The notes under the pieces were generated by a model. It had not been told where the DNA came from, made no database searches, and was given only the letters and a program-made list of their open reading frames with translations. Below, one piece after another: positions 27,884 through 38,919 of a stretch of DNA of 64,000 nucleotides (positions within the stretch are counted from its first letter, which is position 1; each line of letters starts with the position of its first letter). This DNA is from Castellaniella defragrans (lineage in GTDB: Bacteria; Pseudomonadota; Gammaproteobacteria; Burkholderiales; Burkholderiaceae_B), in assembly GCF_014203015.1 (NCBI RefSeq), contig NZ_JACHIB010000009.1, positions 101,951-165,950 of the forward strand, written 5' to 3'. Both the position numbers and the translations under genes were made by a program.

Positions 27884-28921
27884 ATGAATCAATCCCGGAA
27901 GACCTACACGCGCCGCGGCGCGCTGCGCACGCTGGCGGGCCTGCCGCTGGCCGCCTCGATGATCGGACTGCCCCGGTTCGTGCGCGCCGCCGCGCCCGAA
28001 TACGAGTTCAAGTTCGGCAACAACCTGCCCACCAGCCATCCGCTGAACATCCGTGCGCTGGAGGCGGCCGCCCGCGTCGCGGAGGAAAGCAAGGGGCGGA
28101 TGGCGGTCAAGGTGTTTCCCAACAACCAGCTGGGCGGGGACACCGACATGCTGGCCCAGGTCCGCAGCGGCGGGATCGAGATGTTCAATGCCGGCACCAT
28201 GGTGATCGCCACCCTGGCGCCGATCAGCGCGATCACGGCCATCGGCTTCGCCTTCGCCGACGATGCGGAGGTCTGGAAGACCGTCGATGGCGATCTGGGC
28301 AACGGCATCCGGGCCGCCTTCGCCAAGGTCGGCCTGCATACGCTGGAAAAGATGTGGGACAACGGATTCCGCCAGATCACCACCAGCACGCGGCCGGTGG
28401 CGACCGCGGCCGACCTGGAAGGCATGAAGATCCGGGTGCCGGTCAGCCCGATGGGCATTTCGCTGTTCAAGGCGCTGTCGGCCGCGCCGACCAGCCTGCA
28501 GTTCAGCGAGGTCTATTCCGCCTTGCAGACCAAGGTCGTCGATGCCCAGGAAAATCCCCTGGCCATCGTGGAGACCGCCAAGCTGTACGAGGTGCAGAAA
28601 TACTGCTCGCTGACCAACCACAGCTGGGATGGCTACCATCTGGTGATCAACGGCCGCGCCTGGCGCGCCCTGCCCGACGACCTGAAGGCGATCTACACGC
28701 GCGCCTTCAACGAGGCGGGCCTGCAGCAGCGCGCCGACCTGGCCCGGCTCAACACCACGCTGCAGGACAAGCTGAGCGCCAGCGGCATGCAGTTCAACGC
28801 CGCCGACGCGCAGAGCTTCCGCGAGCAGCTGCGCAAGGCCGGGTTCTACGCCGAGTGGAAGCAGAAGTTCGGCGACGAGGCCTGGGGCCTGCTGGAATCC
28901 TCGGTCGGCAAGGTGTCCTGA
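27884..28921 (+). CDS. TRAP transporter substrate-binding protein (DctP type)
   Basis: 345 residues. The N-terminus TRRGALRTLAGLPLAASMIG resembles a twin-arginine export signal, ending near VRAAAPEY. The mature part has DctP-family features: FKFGNNLPTSHPLN, FPNNQLGGDTDMLAQVRSG, the arginine segment MKIRVPVSP, and AQENPLAIV. Start ATG 27884 follows AGGAGACGGAGAC. It captures an acidic substrate in the periplasm for the fused permease that overlaps its stop codon. Confidence 0.92.
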   Translation: MNQSRKTYTRRGALRTLAGLPLAASMIGLPRFVRAAAPEYEFKFGNNLPTSHPLNIRALEAAARVAEESKGRMAVKVFPNNQLGGDTDMLAQVRSGGIEMFNAGTMVIATLAPISAITAIGFAFADDAEVWKTVDGDLGNGIRAAFAKVGLHTLEKMWDNGFRQITTSTRPVATAADLEGMKIRVPVSPMGISLFKALSAAPTSLQFSEVYSALQTKVVDAQENPLAIVETAKLYEVQKYCSLTNHSWDGYHLVINGRAWRALPDDLKAIYTRAFNEAGLQQRADLARLNTTLQDKLSASGMQFNAADAQSFREQLRKAGFYAEWKQKFGDEAWGLLESSVGKVS

Positions 28922-30822
28922 TGATGGCGAGCCACGACGCCCCCGCCGCCTGGGAGGCGGGCGATCCTGGAAGGGAGGCGGCGTCGGCCGGCGCCGGCGC
29001 GCTGGCCTGGCTGGACCGCGCCCTGGGCATCGTCTCCGAATGGCCGGCGATGCTGCTGGTGCTGGCCGAAGTCTGCGTCCTGCTGTCGGGCGTCGTGGCG
29101 CGCTACGTCTTTCACGAGCCGATCGTCTGGTCCGACGAGCTCGCGGCCATCCTGTTCCTGTGGCTGTCGATGCTGGGCGCCGTCATCGCGCTGCGGCGCG
29201 GCGCGCACATGCGCATGACCGCGCTGGTATCGCGCTGCGCGCCCGGGACGCGCCTGTTCCTGGACGCCTTCGCCCTGGCCGCCGCCCTGGTGTTCCTGGC
29301 GCTGCTCCTGATGCCGGCCTGGGAGTACGCGGCGGAAGAGGCCGTCATCGTGACTCCGGCGATGGAGATCAGCAACGCCTGGCGGGCCTCGGCCCTGCCG
29401 GTGGGGACCGTGCTGATGCTGGCGGTGTGCGTGGTGCGGCTGCTGCGCTGCGGGCCGGCCGGCAAGGTGCTGCCGGCGGTGCTGGCGGCCGTGGGGCTGG
29501 CGCTGGCCTTCTGGCTGATGGGGCCGCTGCTGATGCCGCTGGGCAAGCTCAACCTGGTGATCTTTTTTGCCGGGGTGGTCGGCGCCTGCGTCTTTGCCGG
29601 CGTGCCCATCGCGTTTTCCTTCGCCCTGGCGACCTTCGGCTTCCTGGCGCTGACCACGCGCACGCCAATGGTGGTCCTGGCGGGCCGGCTGGACGAGGGC
29701 ATGTCGCACCTGATCCTGCTGGCGGTGCCGCTGTTCGTGCTGTTGGGCATGCTGATCGAGATGACCGGCATGGCTCGCGCCATGGTCCAGTTCCTGGCCA
29801 GCCTGCTGGGCCACGTGCGCGGCGGCCTGAACTACGTGCTGATCGGCGGCATGTACCTGGTGTCGGGGATCTCGGGGTCCAAGACGGCCGACATGGCGGC
29901 GATCGCGCCGGTGCTGCTGCCCGAGATGAAGAAGCGGGGCGCCAAGCCCGGCGACCTGATCGCCCTGCTGTCGACCACCGGTGCGCAGACCGAGACCATC
30001 CCGCCGTCCATCGTGCTGATCACCATCGGCTCGGTCACGGGCGTGTCGATTTCCGCGCTGTTCACGGGCGGCATGCTGCCGGGGCTGGTGCTGGGCCTGG
30101 CCCTGTGCGTCATCGTGCGGCGGCGCTACCGGAACGAGGATCTGAGCAATGTGCCGCCGATTTCCCGCAGCCAGATCGGCCGGACCTTCCTCGTCGCGCT
30201 GCCGGCGCTGGCCCTGCCGTTCGTGATCCGCGCCGCGGTGGTCGAAGGCGTGGCGACGGCCACGGAGGTGTCCACCATCGGCATCGCCTATGCCGTGCTG
30301 GCGGGGCTGCTGCTGTACCGCCAGTTCGATTTCTCCCGCCTGCCCGCCATCCTGGTCGAGACCGCGACCCTCTCGGGCGCGATCCTCTTCATCATCGGCT
30401 GCGCCACGGGCATGGCCTGGGCGCTGACGCAATCGGGCTTCGCCCACGACCTGGCGGAGGCCATGACCGGGCTGCCGGGCGGGAAATACACCTTCATGGC
30501 GGTTTCCCTGGTGGTGTTCATCGTGCTGGGCAGCGTGCTGGAGGGCATTCCCGCCATCGTGCTGTTCGGCCCGCTGATGTTTCCCATTGCGCGGGCGGTG
30601 GGCATCCATGAGGTGCAGTACGCCATGGTCGTGGTCCTGGCGATGGGCGTGGGGCTGTTCGCGCCGCCGTTCGGGGTGGGCTATTACGGCGCCTGCGCCG
30701 TGGGGAAGGTGGACCCCGAGGAAGGGGTCGGGCCGATCTGGGGATACATGTCCGCCCTGATCGTCGGCCTGATCCTGGTCGCGGCCATTCCGTGGATCTC
30801 CATCGGCTTCCTCGATTCCTGA
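28921..30822 (+). CDS. TRAP transporter permease, fused DctQ-DctM
   Basis: 633 residues. The first ~190 form the small DctQ-type subunit with four membrane helices (VARYVFHEPIVWSDELAAIL is typical), the rest the large DctM-type permease with about 12 helices (PLFVLLGMLIEMTGMARAM, GAQTETIPPSIVLITIGSV, LFGPLMFPIARAVGI). Such QM fusions are known. Drives sodium-coupled uptake of the substrate bound by the preceding DctP. Its ATG overlaps the dctP stop. Its last codons (LDS, stop) lie in the GATT repeat array that fills the following gap. Confidence 0.93.
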   Translation: MMASHDAPAAWEAGDPGREAASAGAGALAWLDRALGIVSEWPAMLLVLAEVCVLLSGVVARYVFHEPIVWSDELAAILFLWLSMLGAVIALRRGAHMRMTALVSRCAPGTRLFLDAFALAAALVFLALLLMPAWEYAAEEAVIVTPAMEISNAWRASALPVGTVLMLAVCVVRLLRCGPAGKVLPAVLAAVGLALAFWLMGPLLMPLGKLNLVIFFAGVVGACVFAGVPIAFSFALATFGFLALTTRTPMVVLAGRLDEGMSHLILLAVPLFVLLGMLIEMTGMARAMVQFLASLLGHVRGGLNYVLIGGMYLVSGISGSKTADMAAIAPVLLPEMKKRGAKPGDLIALLSTTGAQTETIPPSIVLITIGSVTGVSISALFTGGMLPGLVLGLALCVIVRRRYRNEDLSNVPPISRSQIGRTFLVALPALALPFVIRAAVVEGVATATEVSTIGIAYAVLAGLLLYRQFDFSRLPAILVETATLSGAILFIIGCATGMAWALTQSGFAHDLAEAMTGLPGGKYTFMAVSLVVFIVLGSVLEGIPAIVLFGPLMFPIARAVGIHEVQYAMVVVLAMGVGLFAPPFGVGYYGACAVGKVDPEEGVGPIWGYMSALIVGLILVAAIPWISIGFLDS

Positions 30823-30879
30823 TTCCTCCCGATTTCCGATTTCCGATTTTTGATTCCCGATTTTCGATTCCTGATTCCT
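30813..30879. repeat. Imperfect GATTYYY tandem array
   Basis: About nine copies of a 6-8 base unit (CGATTCCT, GATTCCTCCC, GATTTCC, GATTTTT, GATTCCC, GATTTTC ...) run from inside the last codons of the TRAP permease gene to 12 bases before the VOC gene's ribosome-binding site. Such AT/pyrimidine-rich reiteration is exceptional here. Copy number change would alter spacing upstream of the VOC gene. Confidence 0.75.
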
Positions 30880-30896
30880 TTTCTGGGAGCATGTCT

Positions 30897-31436
30897 ATGA
30901 GCCGGTTCTTCGGCCAGATCCGCCAGCTGGGCTACGTGGTGCCCGACATCGAGGCGGCCATGGAATACTGGAGCAAGACGCTGGGCGTCGGCCCCTGGTA
31001 CTACAACCCGCGCGTGCCCATCGCCAACTACCGCTATGGCGGCGAGGCCTACGAGCCGCACAATTCCGTGGCCCTGGCCAATTCCGGCTTCGTCCAGGTG
31101 GAGCTGATCCAGACGCGCAACGACGTGCCGTCGATGTACCGCGACTTCCTGCGCGCCGGACGCATCGGCCTGCAGCACGTGGCCTACTGGACGGAAGAGT
31201 ACGACGCCGACCTCGAACGCCTCCTGGCGCAGGGCTTCCAGCCGAAGATGAGCGGCGAGGTCGGCGAACGCGGGCGCTTCGTCTATTTCGACACGGAATA
31301 CCACCCGGGGACCGTGATCGAGCTGTCGGAGGTCGCGGGCCCGAAAGGCCGCCTGTTCCAGACGATCCGCGAGGCGGCGGAAGGGTGGGACGGCCGCGAC
31401 CCGGTGCGCCCGTTTCCCGATCTGGGGGTGGCATGA
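30897..31436 (+). CDS. VOC (glyoxalase/dioxygenase fold) family protein
   Basis: 179 residues, vicinal-oxygen-chelate fold: LGYVVPDIEAAMEYWSKTLGVGPW at the start, GLQHVAYWTEEYDADLERL in the middle and GTVIELSEV near the end, which carry the usual metal-ligand positions (His, Glu). Related proteins isomerise, epimerise or lyse sugar acids or lactoyl-glutathione; the substrate is unknown. ATG 30897 lies seven bases after GGGAG; the ATG at 30891 is too close. Part of the TRAP/RuBisCO-like cluster. Confidence 0.82.
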   Translation: MSRFFGQIRQLGYVVPDIEAAMEYWSKTLGVGPWYYNPRVPIANYRYGGEAYEPHNSVALANSGFVQVELIQTRNDVPSMYRDFLRAGRIGLQHVAYWTEEYDADLERLLAQGFQPKMSGEVGERGRFVYFDTEYHPGTVIELSEVAGPKGRLFQTIREAAEGWDGRDPVRPFPDLGVA

Positions 31437-31445
31437 GCGCGCCGG

Positions 31446-31499
31446 GCCGCCCCAAGCGCGAATTCCCCCTCGGGGGGAAGGCGCGTAGCGCCAAGGGGG
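31446..31499. repeat. Two-hairpin GC repeat carrying the ribosome-binding site of the next gene
   Basis: TTCCCCC-TC-GGGGG(G)AA (31463-31479) and GGCGC-GTA-GCGCC (31480-31492) form two adjacent hairpins, followed by AAGGGGG (31493-31499), which is the Shine-Dalgarno sequence of the RuBisCO-like gene. From memory, very similar intergenic elements are scattered in Bordetella/Achromobacter-type genomes; only one copy is seen in this window. Confidence 0.6.
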
Positions 31500-31503
31500 C
31501 AGC

Positions 31504-32784
31504 ATGAGCTGTAATGAAGACCGCATCCTGGCCGGCTACGTGATCGAGACGCCCCTGGATCCCGCCGCCGTGGCGGAGGTCATGGCCGGCGAGCAGTCCT
31601 GCGGCACCTTCACCCGCGTGGCCGGGGAGACCGACGAATTGCGCGCGCGGGCGCGCGCCACGGTGGAATCGGTCCGGCCGCTCGACGAAGCGGACCGGCC
31701 GAGCCTGTCCAATGCCTTCCTGGAGCGCCGGGGGGTGCAGGGGCCGTGGCGCCGGGCGCGCATCGAGATCTCGTTTCCGACGGCCAACATCGGCGCCAAC
31801 CTGCCGACGCTCGCCAGCACCGTGGCGGGCAATCTGTACGATCTGGGCGAAGTCACGGGCCTGCGCCTGGAGACTCTGCGCGTGCCGGCGGCCTATCGGG
31901 CCGGCTTCGACTTTCCGCGCGCCGGCATCGCCGGCACGCGCCGCGCCGCGGGGGTGCCCGAGGGCGCGCTGGTGGGCACCATCATCAAGCCCAACGTCGG
32001 CCTCTCGGCCGGGCAGACCGCCGAACTGGTGGGGCGCCTGTGCGCGGCGGGCGTGGATTTCATCAAGGACGACGAAGTCTGCGCCGACCCGGCGCATGCG
32101 CCGCTGGCCGAGCGCATTCCCGCCGTCATGCGGGTGGTGCGCGCGCATGCCGAGCGCACCGGCAAGCGGGTCATGGTGGCGTTCAACATCACCGACGAAA
32201 CCGATGCGATGCGGCGCCATGCCGACTTGGTCGAACGGGAAGGCGGCTCCTGCGTCATGGCCAGCCTGAACGCCTGCGGCTATTCCGCCATCCAGAGCCT
32301 GCGCCGCCATACGCCGCTGGCCCTGCACGGCCATCGCAACGGTTTCGGCGCCCTGTCGCGCCATCCGCTGCTGGGCATCGGCTTCCAGGCCTACCAGACG
32401 CTGTGGCGCCTGGCGGGGGTGGACCACATGCACGTCCATGGCCTGCGGGGCAAGTTTTCCCAGTCGGACGCGGAAGTCGTCGAGGCGGCGCGCGACTGCT
32501 ACACGCCGCTGGCGCGGGGATCGGCGCGCGACGATACGGTGATGCCGGCATTCTCGTCCGGCCAGTGGGCCGGCACCGTGCCGGCCACCTGGGAGGCGAT
32601 CGGCCGCGACGACCTGCTGTTCATGGCGGGCGGCGGCATCCTGGCCCATCCGGACGGGCCCGCCGCGGGGGTGGCCAGCATCCGCCAGGCCTGGGCGGCG
32701 GTCCGTGCCAGCGTGCCGCTGGCCGAGCAGGCCCGCCAGGCGCCGGAACTGGCCCGGGCGCTGGCGTTCTTCGGCTCCCGATGA
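31504..32784 (+). CDS. RuBisCO-like protein (form IV)
   Basis: 426 residues with the RuBisCO large-subunit fold. Active-site positions are largely kept: IKPNVG with the proton-shuttling lysine (Lys162), the metal/carbamate motif KDDE (Lys188, Asp190, Glu191), HGHRNG, HMHVHG followed by GKFS (loop 6), SSGQWAG, and the phosphate loop AGGGI. Form IV members do not fix CO2 but enolise or decarboxylate sugar phosphates; pairing with a DUF1537 kinase is known for 3-oxo-isoapionate 4-phosphate processing (OiaX/OiaK). The stop overlaps the kinase start (ATGA). The exact reaction here is inferred. Confidence 0.88.
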   Translation: MSCNEDRILAGYVIETPLDPAAVAEVMAGEQSCGTFTRVAGETDELRARARATVESVRPLDEADRPSLSNAFLERRGVQGPWRRARIEISFPTANIGANLPTLASTVAGNLYDLGEVTGLRLETLRVPAAYRAGFDFPRAGIAGTRRAAGVPEGALVGTIIKPNVGLSAGQTAELVGRLCAAGVDFIKDDEVCADPAHAPLAERIPAVMRVVRAHAERTGKRVMVAFNITDETDAMRRHADLVEREGGSCVMASLNACGYSAIQSLRRHTPLALHGHRNGFGALSRHPLLGIGFQAYQTLWRLAGVDHMHVHGLRGKFSQSDAEVVEAARDCYTPLARGSARDDTVMPAFSSGQWAGTVPATWEAIGRDDLLFMAGGGILAHPDGPAAGVASIRQAWAAVRASVPLAEQARQAPELARALAFFGSR

Positions 32785-34085
32785 GCGCGGCCGCGCCGCG
32801 CCTGGCGTTCTACGGCGACGATTTCACGGGCGCCACCGACGCGCTGGCCACGGCCGCGCGCGCGGGCCTGCGCGCCCTGCTGTTCTTCGGCGTGCCGACT
32901 CCCGCGCAGCTGCGGCGCGTGGGCCCCCTCGACTGCCTGGGGATCGCCGGGGCGACGCGGGCCCTGGCGCCCGAGGCGATGCGGGCGGCCCTGCTTCCCG
33001 TCGCGGCGTTCTTCCGCGAACTGGCGCCGGGCGTGATCCATTACAAGGTCTGCTCCACGTTCGACAGCGCGCCGCAGGCGGGCAACATCGCCGTGGCCGT
33101 GGAGGCGCTGCGATCGGCGGCGCCCGGGGCCGGTCCCGTGCTCGTCGTGGGCGGCCAGCCCAGCCTGGGGCGCTATTGCCTGTACGCCCAGCTGTTCGCG
33201 GCCGCGGACGGCGAGGTCTACCGGATCGACCGCCATCCCGCCATGAGCCGCCATCCGGTCACGCCCATGGACGAGGCCGACCTGCGGCGCCATTTCTCCC
33301 GCCTGGGCCTGGAGGGCGTGGCATCGCTGGACTATCGGACCTGCGCCGCGGGCGCGTCCGCCGTGATCGAGCGCCTGGGCGCACTGCGCGCGGCCGGCGC
33401 GGCGGCCGTCCTGTTCGATGTGGCGCAGGTCGGGGATCTGGCGCCGATCGGCGCGGCGCTGGCCGGACTGGCCGGCCGCGAGCCCGTGCTGGCGGTCGGG
33501 CCCAGCAGCGTGATCGAGGCCTTGAGCACCCAGTGGAGCGCGGGCGCGGACGCGGCGGCCGATGGCGTGTCGCCGGCGCAAGGACCGGTCCTGCTGCTGG
33601 CGGGCAGCCTGTCGCCCATGACGGCGCGGCAGGTGGCGGCCGCCGGATCCTATCGCCGGGTCCGTCTGGACCCGCGGCGGCTGGCGGACGAGGATCCCGC
33701 CTACCGCGACCGGATCGCCCGCCGACTGGCCGCCCATCTGCGGGACGGCGATCATGTGCTCGCCTGGATCGGCAATGCGCGGGGCATGCGCACGGCCGGC
33801 GTCCAGAGCCATCGGCTGGCTCGCGCCGGCGGCCGGCTGCTGGACGCGGTGTTGCGCGAAACGCCGCCGGCGCGCCTGGGCGTGGCGGGCGGGGACAGCT
33901 CCAGCCTGGCGATGCAGGCCCTGGACGCCTGGGGACTGTCCTACCTGCGGCGGATCGCGCCGGGCGTCGCCCTGTGCCGGCTGCACAGCGACGCGCCCGC
34001 CCTGGACGGCATGGAGGTGATGCTCAAGGGCGGGCAGATGGGGGCGCCCGACCTGTTCGAGCGGTTCGTGCATGGGTCGGACTGA
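32781..34085 (+). CDS. Four-carbon acid sugar kinase family protein (DUF1537)
   Basis: 434 residues, two-domain kinase family that includes OtnK, DtnK and OiaK. N-terminal substrate domain starts LAFYGDDFTGATDAL; the C-terminal nucleotide-binding domain has AGGDSSSLAMQAL and ends with MLKGGQMGAPDLF. It phosphorylates a keto- or hydroxy-sugar acid, the product of which would be the substrate of the RuBisCO-like enzyme that it overlaps. Last gene of the cluster from 26962. Confidence 0.88.
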   Translation: MSAAAPRLAFYGDDFTGATDALATAARAGLRALLFFGVPTPAQLRRVGPLDCLGIAGATRALAPEAMRAALLPVAAFFRELAPGVIHYKVCSTFDSAPQAGNIAVAVEALRSAAPGAGPVLVVGGQPSLGRYCLYAQLFAAADGEVYRIDRHPAMSRHPVTPMDEADLRRHFSRLGLEGVASLDYRTCAAGASAVIERLGALRAAGAAAVLFDVAQVGDLAPIGAALAGLAGREPVLAVGPSSVIEALSTQWSAGADAAADGVSPAQGPVLLLAGSLSPMTARQVAAAGSYRRVRLDPRRLADEDPAYRDRIARRLAAHLRDGDHVLAWIGNARGMRTAGVQSHRLARAGGRLLDAVLRETPPARLGVAGGDSSSLAMQALDAWGLSYLRRIAPGVALCRLHSDAPALDGMEVMLKGGQMGAPDLFERFVHGSD

Positions 34086-34106
34086 GTTTTCCTGTCCGAG
34101 TTTTCC

Positions 34107-34136
34107 TTGCCCGCGCGCCCCGGCCCGCATTAAAAT
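34107..34136 (+). promoter_or_regulatory. Probable sigma-70 promoter of the mgtA leader
   Basis: TTGCCC (34107-34112), 18 bases, then TAAAAT (34131-34136), a rare AT-rich spot. Transcription from here would give a leader of roughly 460 bases before the magnesium ATPase. Confidence 0.5.
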
Positions 34137-34142
34137 TCCGCC

Positions 34143-34601
34143 GTCTTCACTTTCCGGAGTTCCTCCTGTGGACTTACCCAGTTGTCGATTCCTGGTCGAC
34201 TTCCCGCAGGCAAGGTAACCGCGAGTCTTCTCGCCGCCTTGCCCGCAGGGCAGGGCGGCAGTCCGGACGGCCCTTCCAGGCCTCCGGTTCATCCCCCTGA
34301 ATCCGTATCGCCGCTTCCCGCAAGCGCTTCCGTCCGCCTCGGTGTGTCCCGGGCCGGATGGCCGCGTTCCATGGAATGCGCCCGGGCGCCGCGCGTCCGG
34401 GCGGCGCCGGCGTGCGTGCGGTCGTCCCGCATGTTTTTCCGAAATCAGAACCCTACGTCCTGAATGCCATGAACCCCGACCCTCAGCCTCGCAAGCCACC
34501 GTCCTGATTTTTCCGGGGTGGTGGCGTCAAAGGAATTTCCCGGACCCGCACGGCCGCATGCGGCGCGGTGACGCGTCCGGGAGAGCCCAAGGAGAACAAG
34601 A
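34143..34601 (+). promoter_or_regulatory. Long 5' leader of the magnesium-transport ATPase gene
   Basis: A gap of about 460 bases without a convincing long gene. It can form a stable stem-loop at about 34211-34243 (GCAAGG/CCTTGC outside, GCGAG/CTCGC inside), a second one at TGCCC-GCA-GGGCA, and contains a 12-codon proline/aspartate-rich ORF at 34469-34507. GCCACC (34495-34500) at the end of that ORF can pair with GGTGGC (34520-34525), so ribosome position could alter folding, as in enterobacterial mgtA control. Presence of control is inferred from layout. Confidence 0.55.
34469..34507 (+). CDS. MgtL-like leader peptide (12 codons)
   Basis: ATG to TGA encodes MNPDPQPRKPPS. The opening M-x-P-D-P-x-P closely parallels enterobacterial MgtL (MEPDPTPLP...), whose acidic/proline run destabilises the ribosome when magnesium is low and so lets mgtA transcription continue. 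It stands 94 bases before a MgtA-type gene, the expected setting. The Shine-Dalgarno sequence is weak. Too short for similarity statistics. Confidence 0.5.
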   Translation: MNPDPQPRKPPS

Positions 34602-37367
<2,766 letters not shown>

Positions 37368-37372
37368 GGCGG

Positions 37373-37401
37373 GGGCGGGCGCCCCGCGCGGGCGCCCGCC
37401 C
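37373..37401. terminator. Bidirectional hairpin between mgtA and tctA
   Basis: GGGCGGGCGCCC (37373-37384) and GGGCGCCCGCCC (37390-37401) make a perfect 12-bp stem with a CGCGC loop, between two convergent genes. No T-tract, as is frequent in this GC-rich genome. Confidence 0.6.
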
Positions 37402-37407
37402 GGAGGG

Positions 37408-38907
37408 TCATTCCACGAATACGTCCTCGCGCTTCCTGCGCAGCGCCGGGCTCAGGACCACGAGCAGGGCGATGGCGGAAAGCCCGAGCATGGTCGCGCT
37501 GATGGGGCGTTCGATGAAGACCATCGGGTCGCTGCGCGACAGCAGCAGCGCGCGGCGCAGGTATTCCTCCATCATCGGCCCGAGGATGTAGCCCAGCAGC
37601 AGCGGCGCGGGCTCGCATTCGAGCTTGGCGCAGAGGTAGCCGAACAGGCCGAACAGCCCCATCAGGTAGATGTCGAAGGTGCTGTTCTTCAGGCTGAACA
37701 CGCCGATGGCGCAGAACATCAGGATGAGCGGATACAGGTACTGGTAGGGCACCAGGATCATGCGCGCCCACAGGCCGATCATCGGCAGGTTGAGCACGAT
37801 CAGGAACAGGTTGCCGATCCACATCGAGACGATGATGCCCCAGAACAGCGCCGGCTGCTCGGTCATCACGGCCGGGCCGGGCTGGATGCCCTGGATGATC
37901 AGCGCGCCGATCATCAGCGCCATCACGGGGTTGGACGGGATGCCCAGCGTCAGCATCGGGATGAACGAGGTCTGGGCGCCGGCGTTGTTGGCCGATTCGG
38001 GCGCGGCCACGCCCTCGATCGCCCCGCTGCCGAATTCGGCGGAGTTCTTCGACAGCTTCTTCTCGATCGAGTAGGCGGCGAAGGAGGACAGCATCGTGCC
38101 GCCGCCCGGCAGGATGCCGAGGACGCAGCCGATGCCGGTGCCGCGCAGGATCGGGGCGACCGAGCGCTTCAGGTCGGCCAGGGAAGGCATCAGGCCGGTC
38201 ACCTTCTTCATCACCAGCGAGCGGGCTTCCTTGTTTTCCAGGTTGAGGATGATCTCGCCCAGGCCGTAGATGCCCATGGCGACGATGACGAAATCGATCC
38301 CGTCGGCGAGTTCGGGCAGGTCGAACGTATAGCGCGCCATGCCGGAATTCACGTCGGTGCCGATCAGGCCCAGCAGCAGGCCCAGCACCGTCATGCCGAT
38401 CGCCTTGAGCAGCGAGCCGCGCGCCAGCACGACGGCGGCCACCAGGCCCAGCGTCATCAGCGAGAAGTATTCGGCGGGGCCGAACTTCAGCGCCAATTCG
38501 GCCAGCGGCGGCGCGAACATGGCCAGCACCAGCGTGGCCACGGTGCCGGCGAAGAACGAACCGATGGCGGCGATGGCCAGCGCCTTGCCGGCCTGCCCCT
38601 TGCGCGCCATCTGGTAGCCGTCGATGGCCGTCACCACGGAGGACGACTCGCCCGGCAGGTTCACCAGGATGGCGGTGGTCGAGCCGCCGTAGGAGGCGCC
38701 GTAGTAGATCCCCGCGAGCATGATCAGCGAGGTGATCGGCGGCAGCGAGAACGTCGCCGGCAGCAGCATGGCGATGGTGGCGATGGGCCCCAGGCCGGGC
38801 AGCACGCCCACCGCGGTGCCGAGGAAGACGCCGGCCAGGCAGTAGAAGAGGTTGGCGGCCGTGAGGGTGGCGTCCAGGCCGAGGGCGAGATTGCCGAGCA
38901 GTTCCAT
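37408..38907 (-). CDS. tctA: Tripartite tricarboxylate transporter, large permease TctA
   Basis: 499 residues, about 11-12 membrane segments. Family signatures: GTAVGVLPGLGPIATIAMLLP at the N-terminus, YYGASYGGSTTAILVNLPGE, and further on GGGTMLSSFAAYSIEKKLSK and IPMLTLGIPSNPVMA. Forms the sodium- or proton-coupled channel of a TTT system with TctB and a periplasmic Bug-type protein, both encoded just upstream on the same strand; tctB ends 12 bases before it starts. Confidence 0.94.
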   Translation of the reverse strand: MELLGNLALGLDATLTAANLFYCLAGVFLGTAVGVLPGLGPIATIAMLLPATFSLPPITSLIMLAGIYYGASYGGSTTAILVNLPGESSSVVTAIDGYQMARKGQAGKALAIAAIGSFFAGTVATLVLAMFAPPLAELALKFGPAEYFSLMTLGLVAAVVLARGSLLKAIGMTVLGLLLGLIGTDVNSGMARYTFDLPELADGIDFVIVAMGIYGLGEIILNLENKEARSLVMKKVTGLMPSLADLKRSVAPILRGTGIGCVLGILPGGGTMLSSFAAYSIEKKLSKNSAEFGSGAIEGVAAPESANNAGAQTSFIPMLTLGIPSNPVMALMIGALIIQGIQPGPAVMTEQPALFWGIIVSMWIGNLFLIVLNLPMIGLWARMILVPYQYLYPLILMFCAIGVFSLKNSTFDIYLMGLFGLFGYLCAKLECEPAPLLLGYILGPMMEEYLRRALLLSRSDPMVFIERPISATMLGLSAIALLVVLSPALRRKREDVFVE

Positions 38908-38919
38908 GGATGTCTCTCC

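Noticed and set aside
34182..34463. A 93-codon plus-strand ORF inside the mgtA leader
   Set aside because: No conserved-looking segments and a GC-shadow composition; it would overlap the predicted structured leader.
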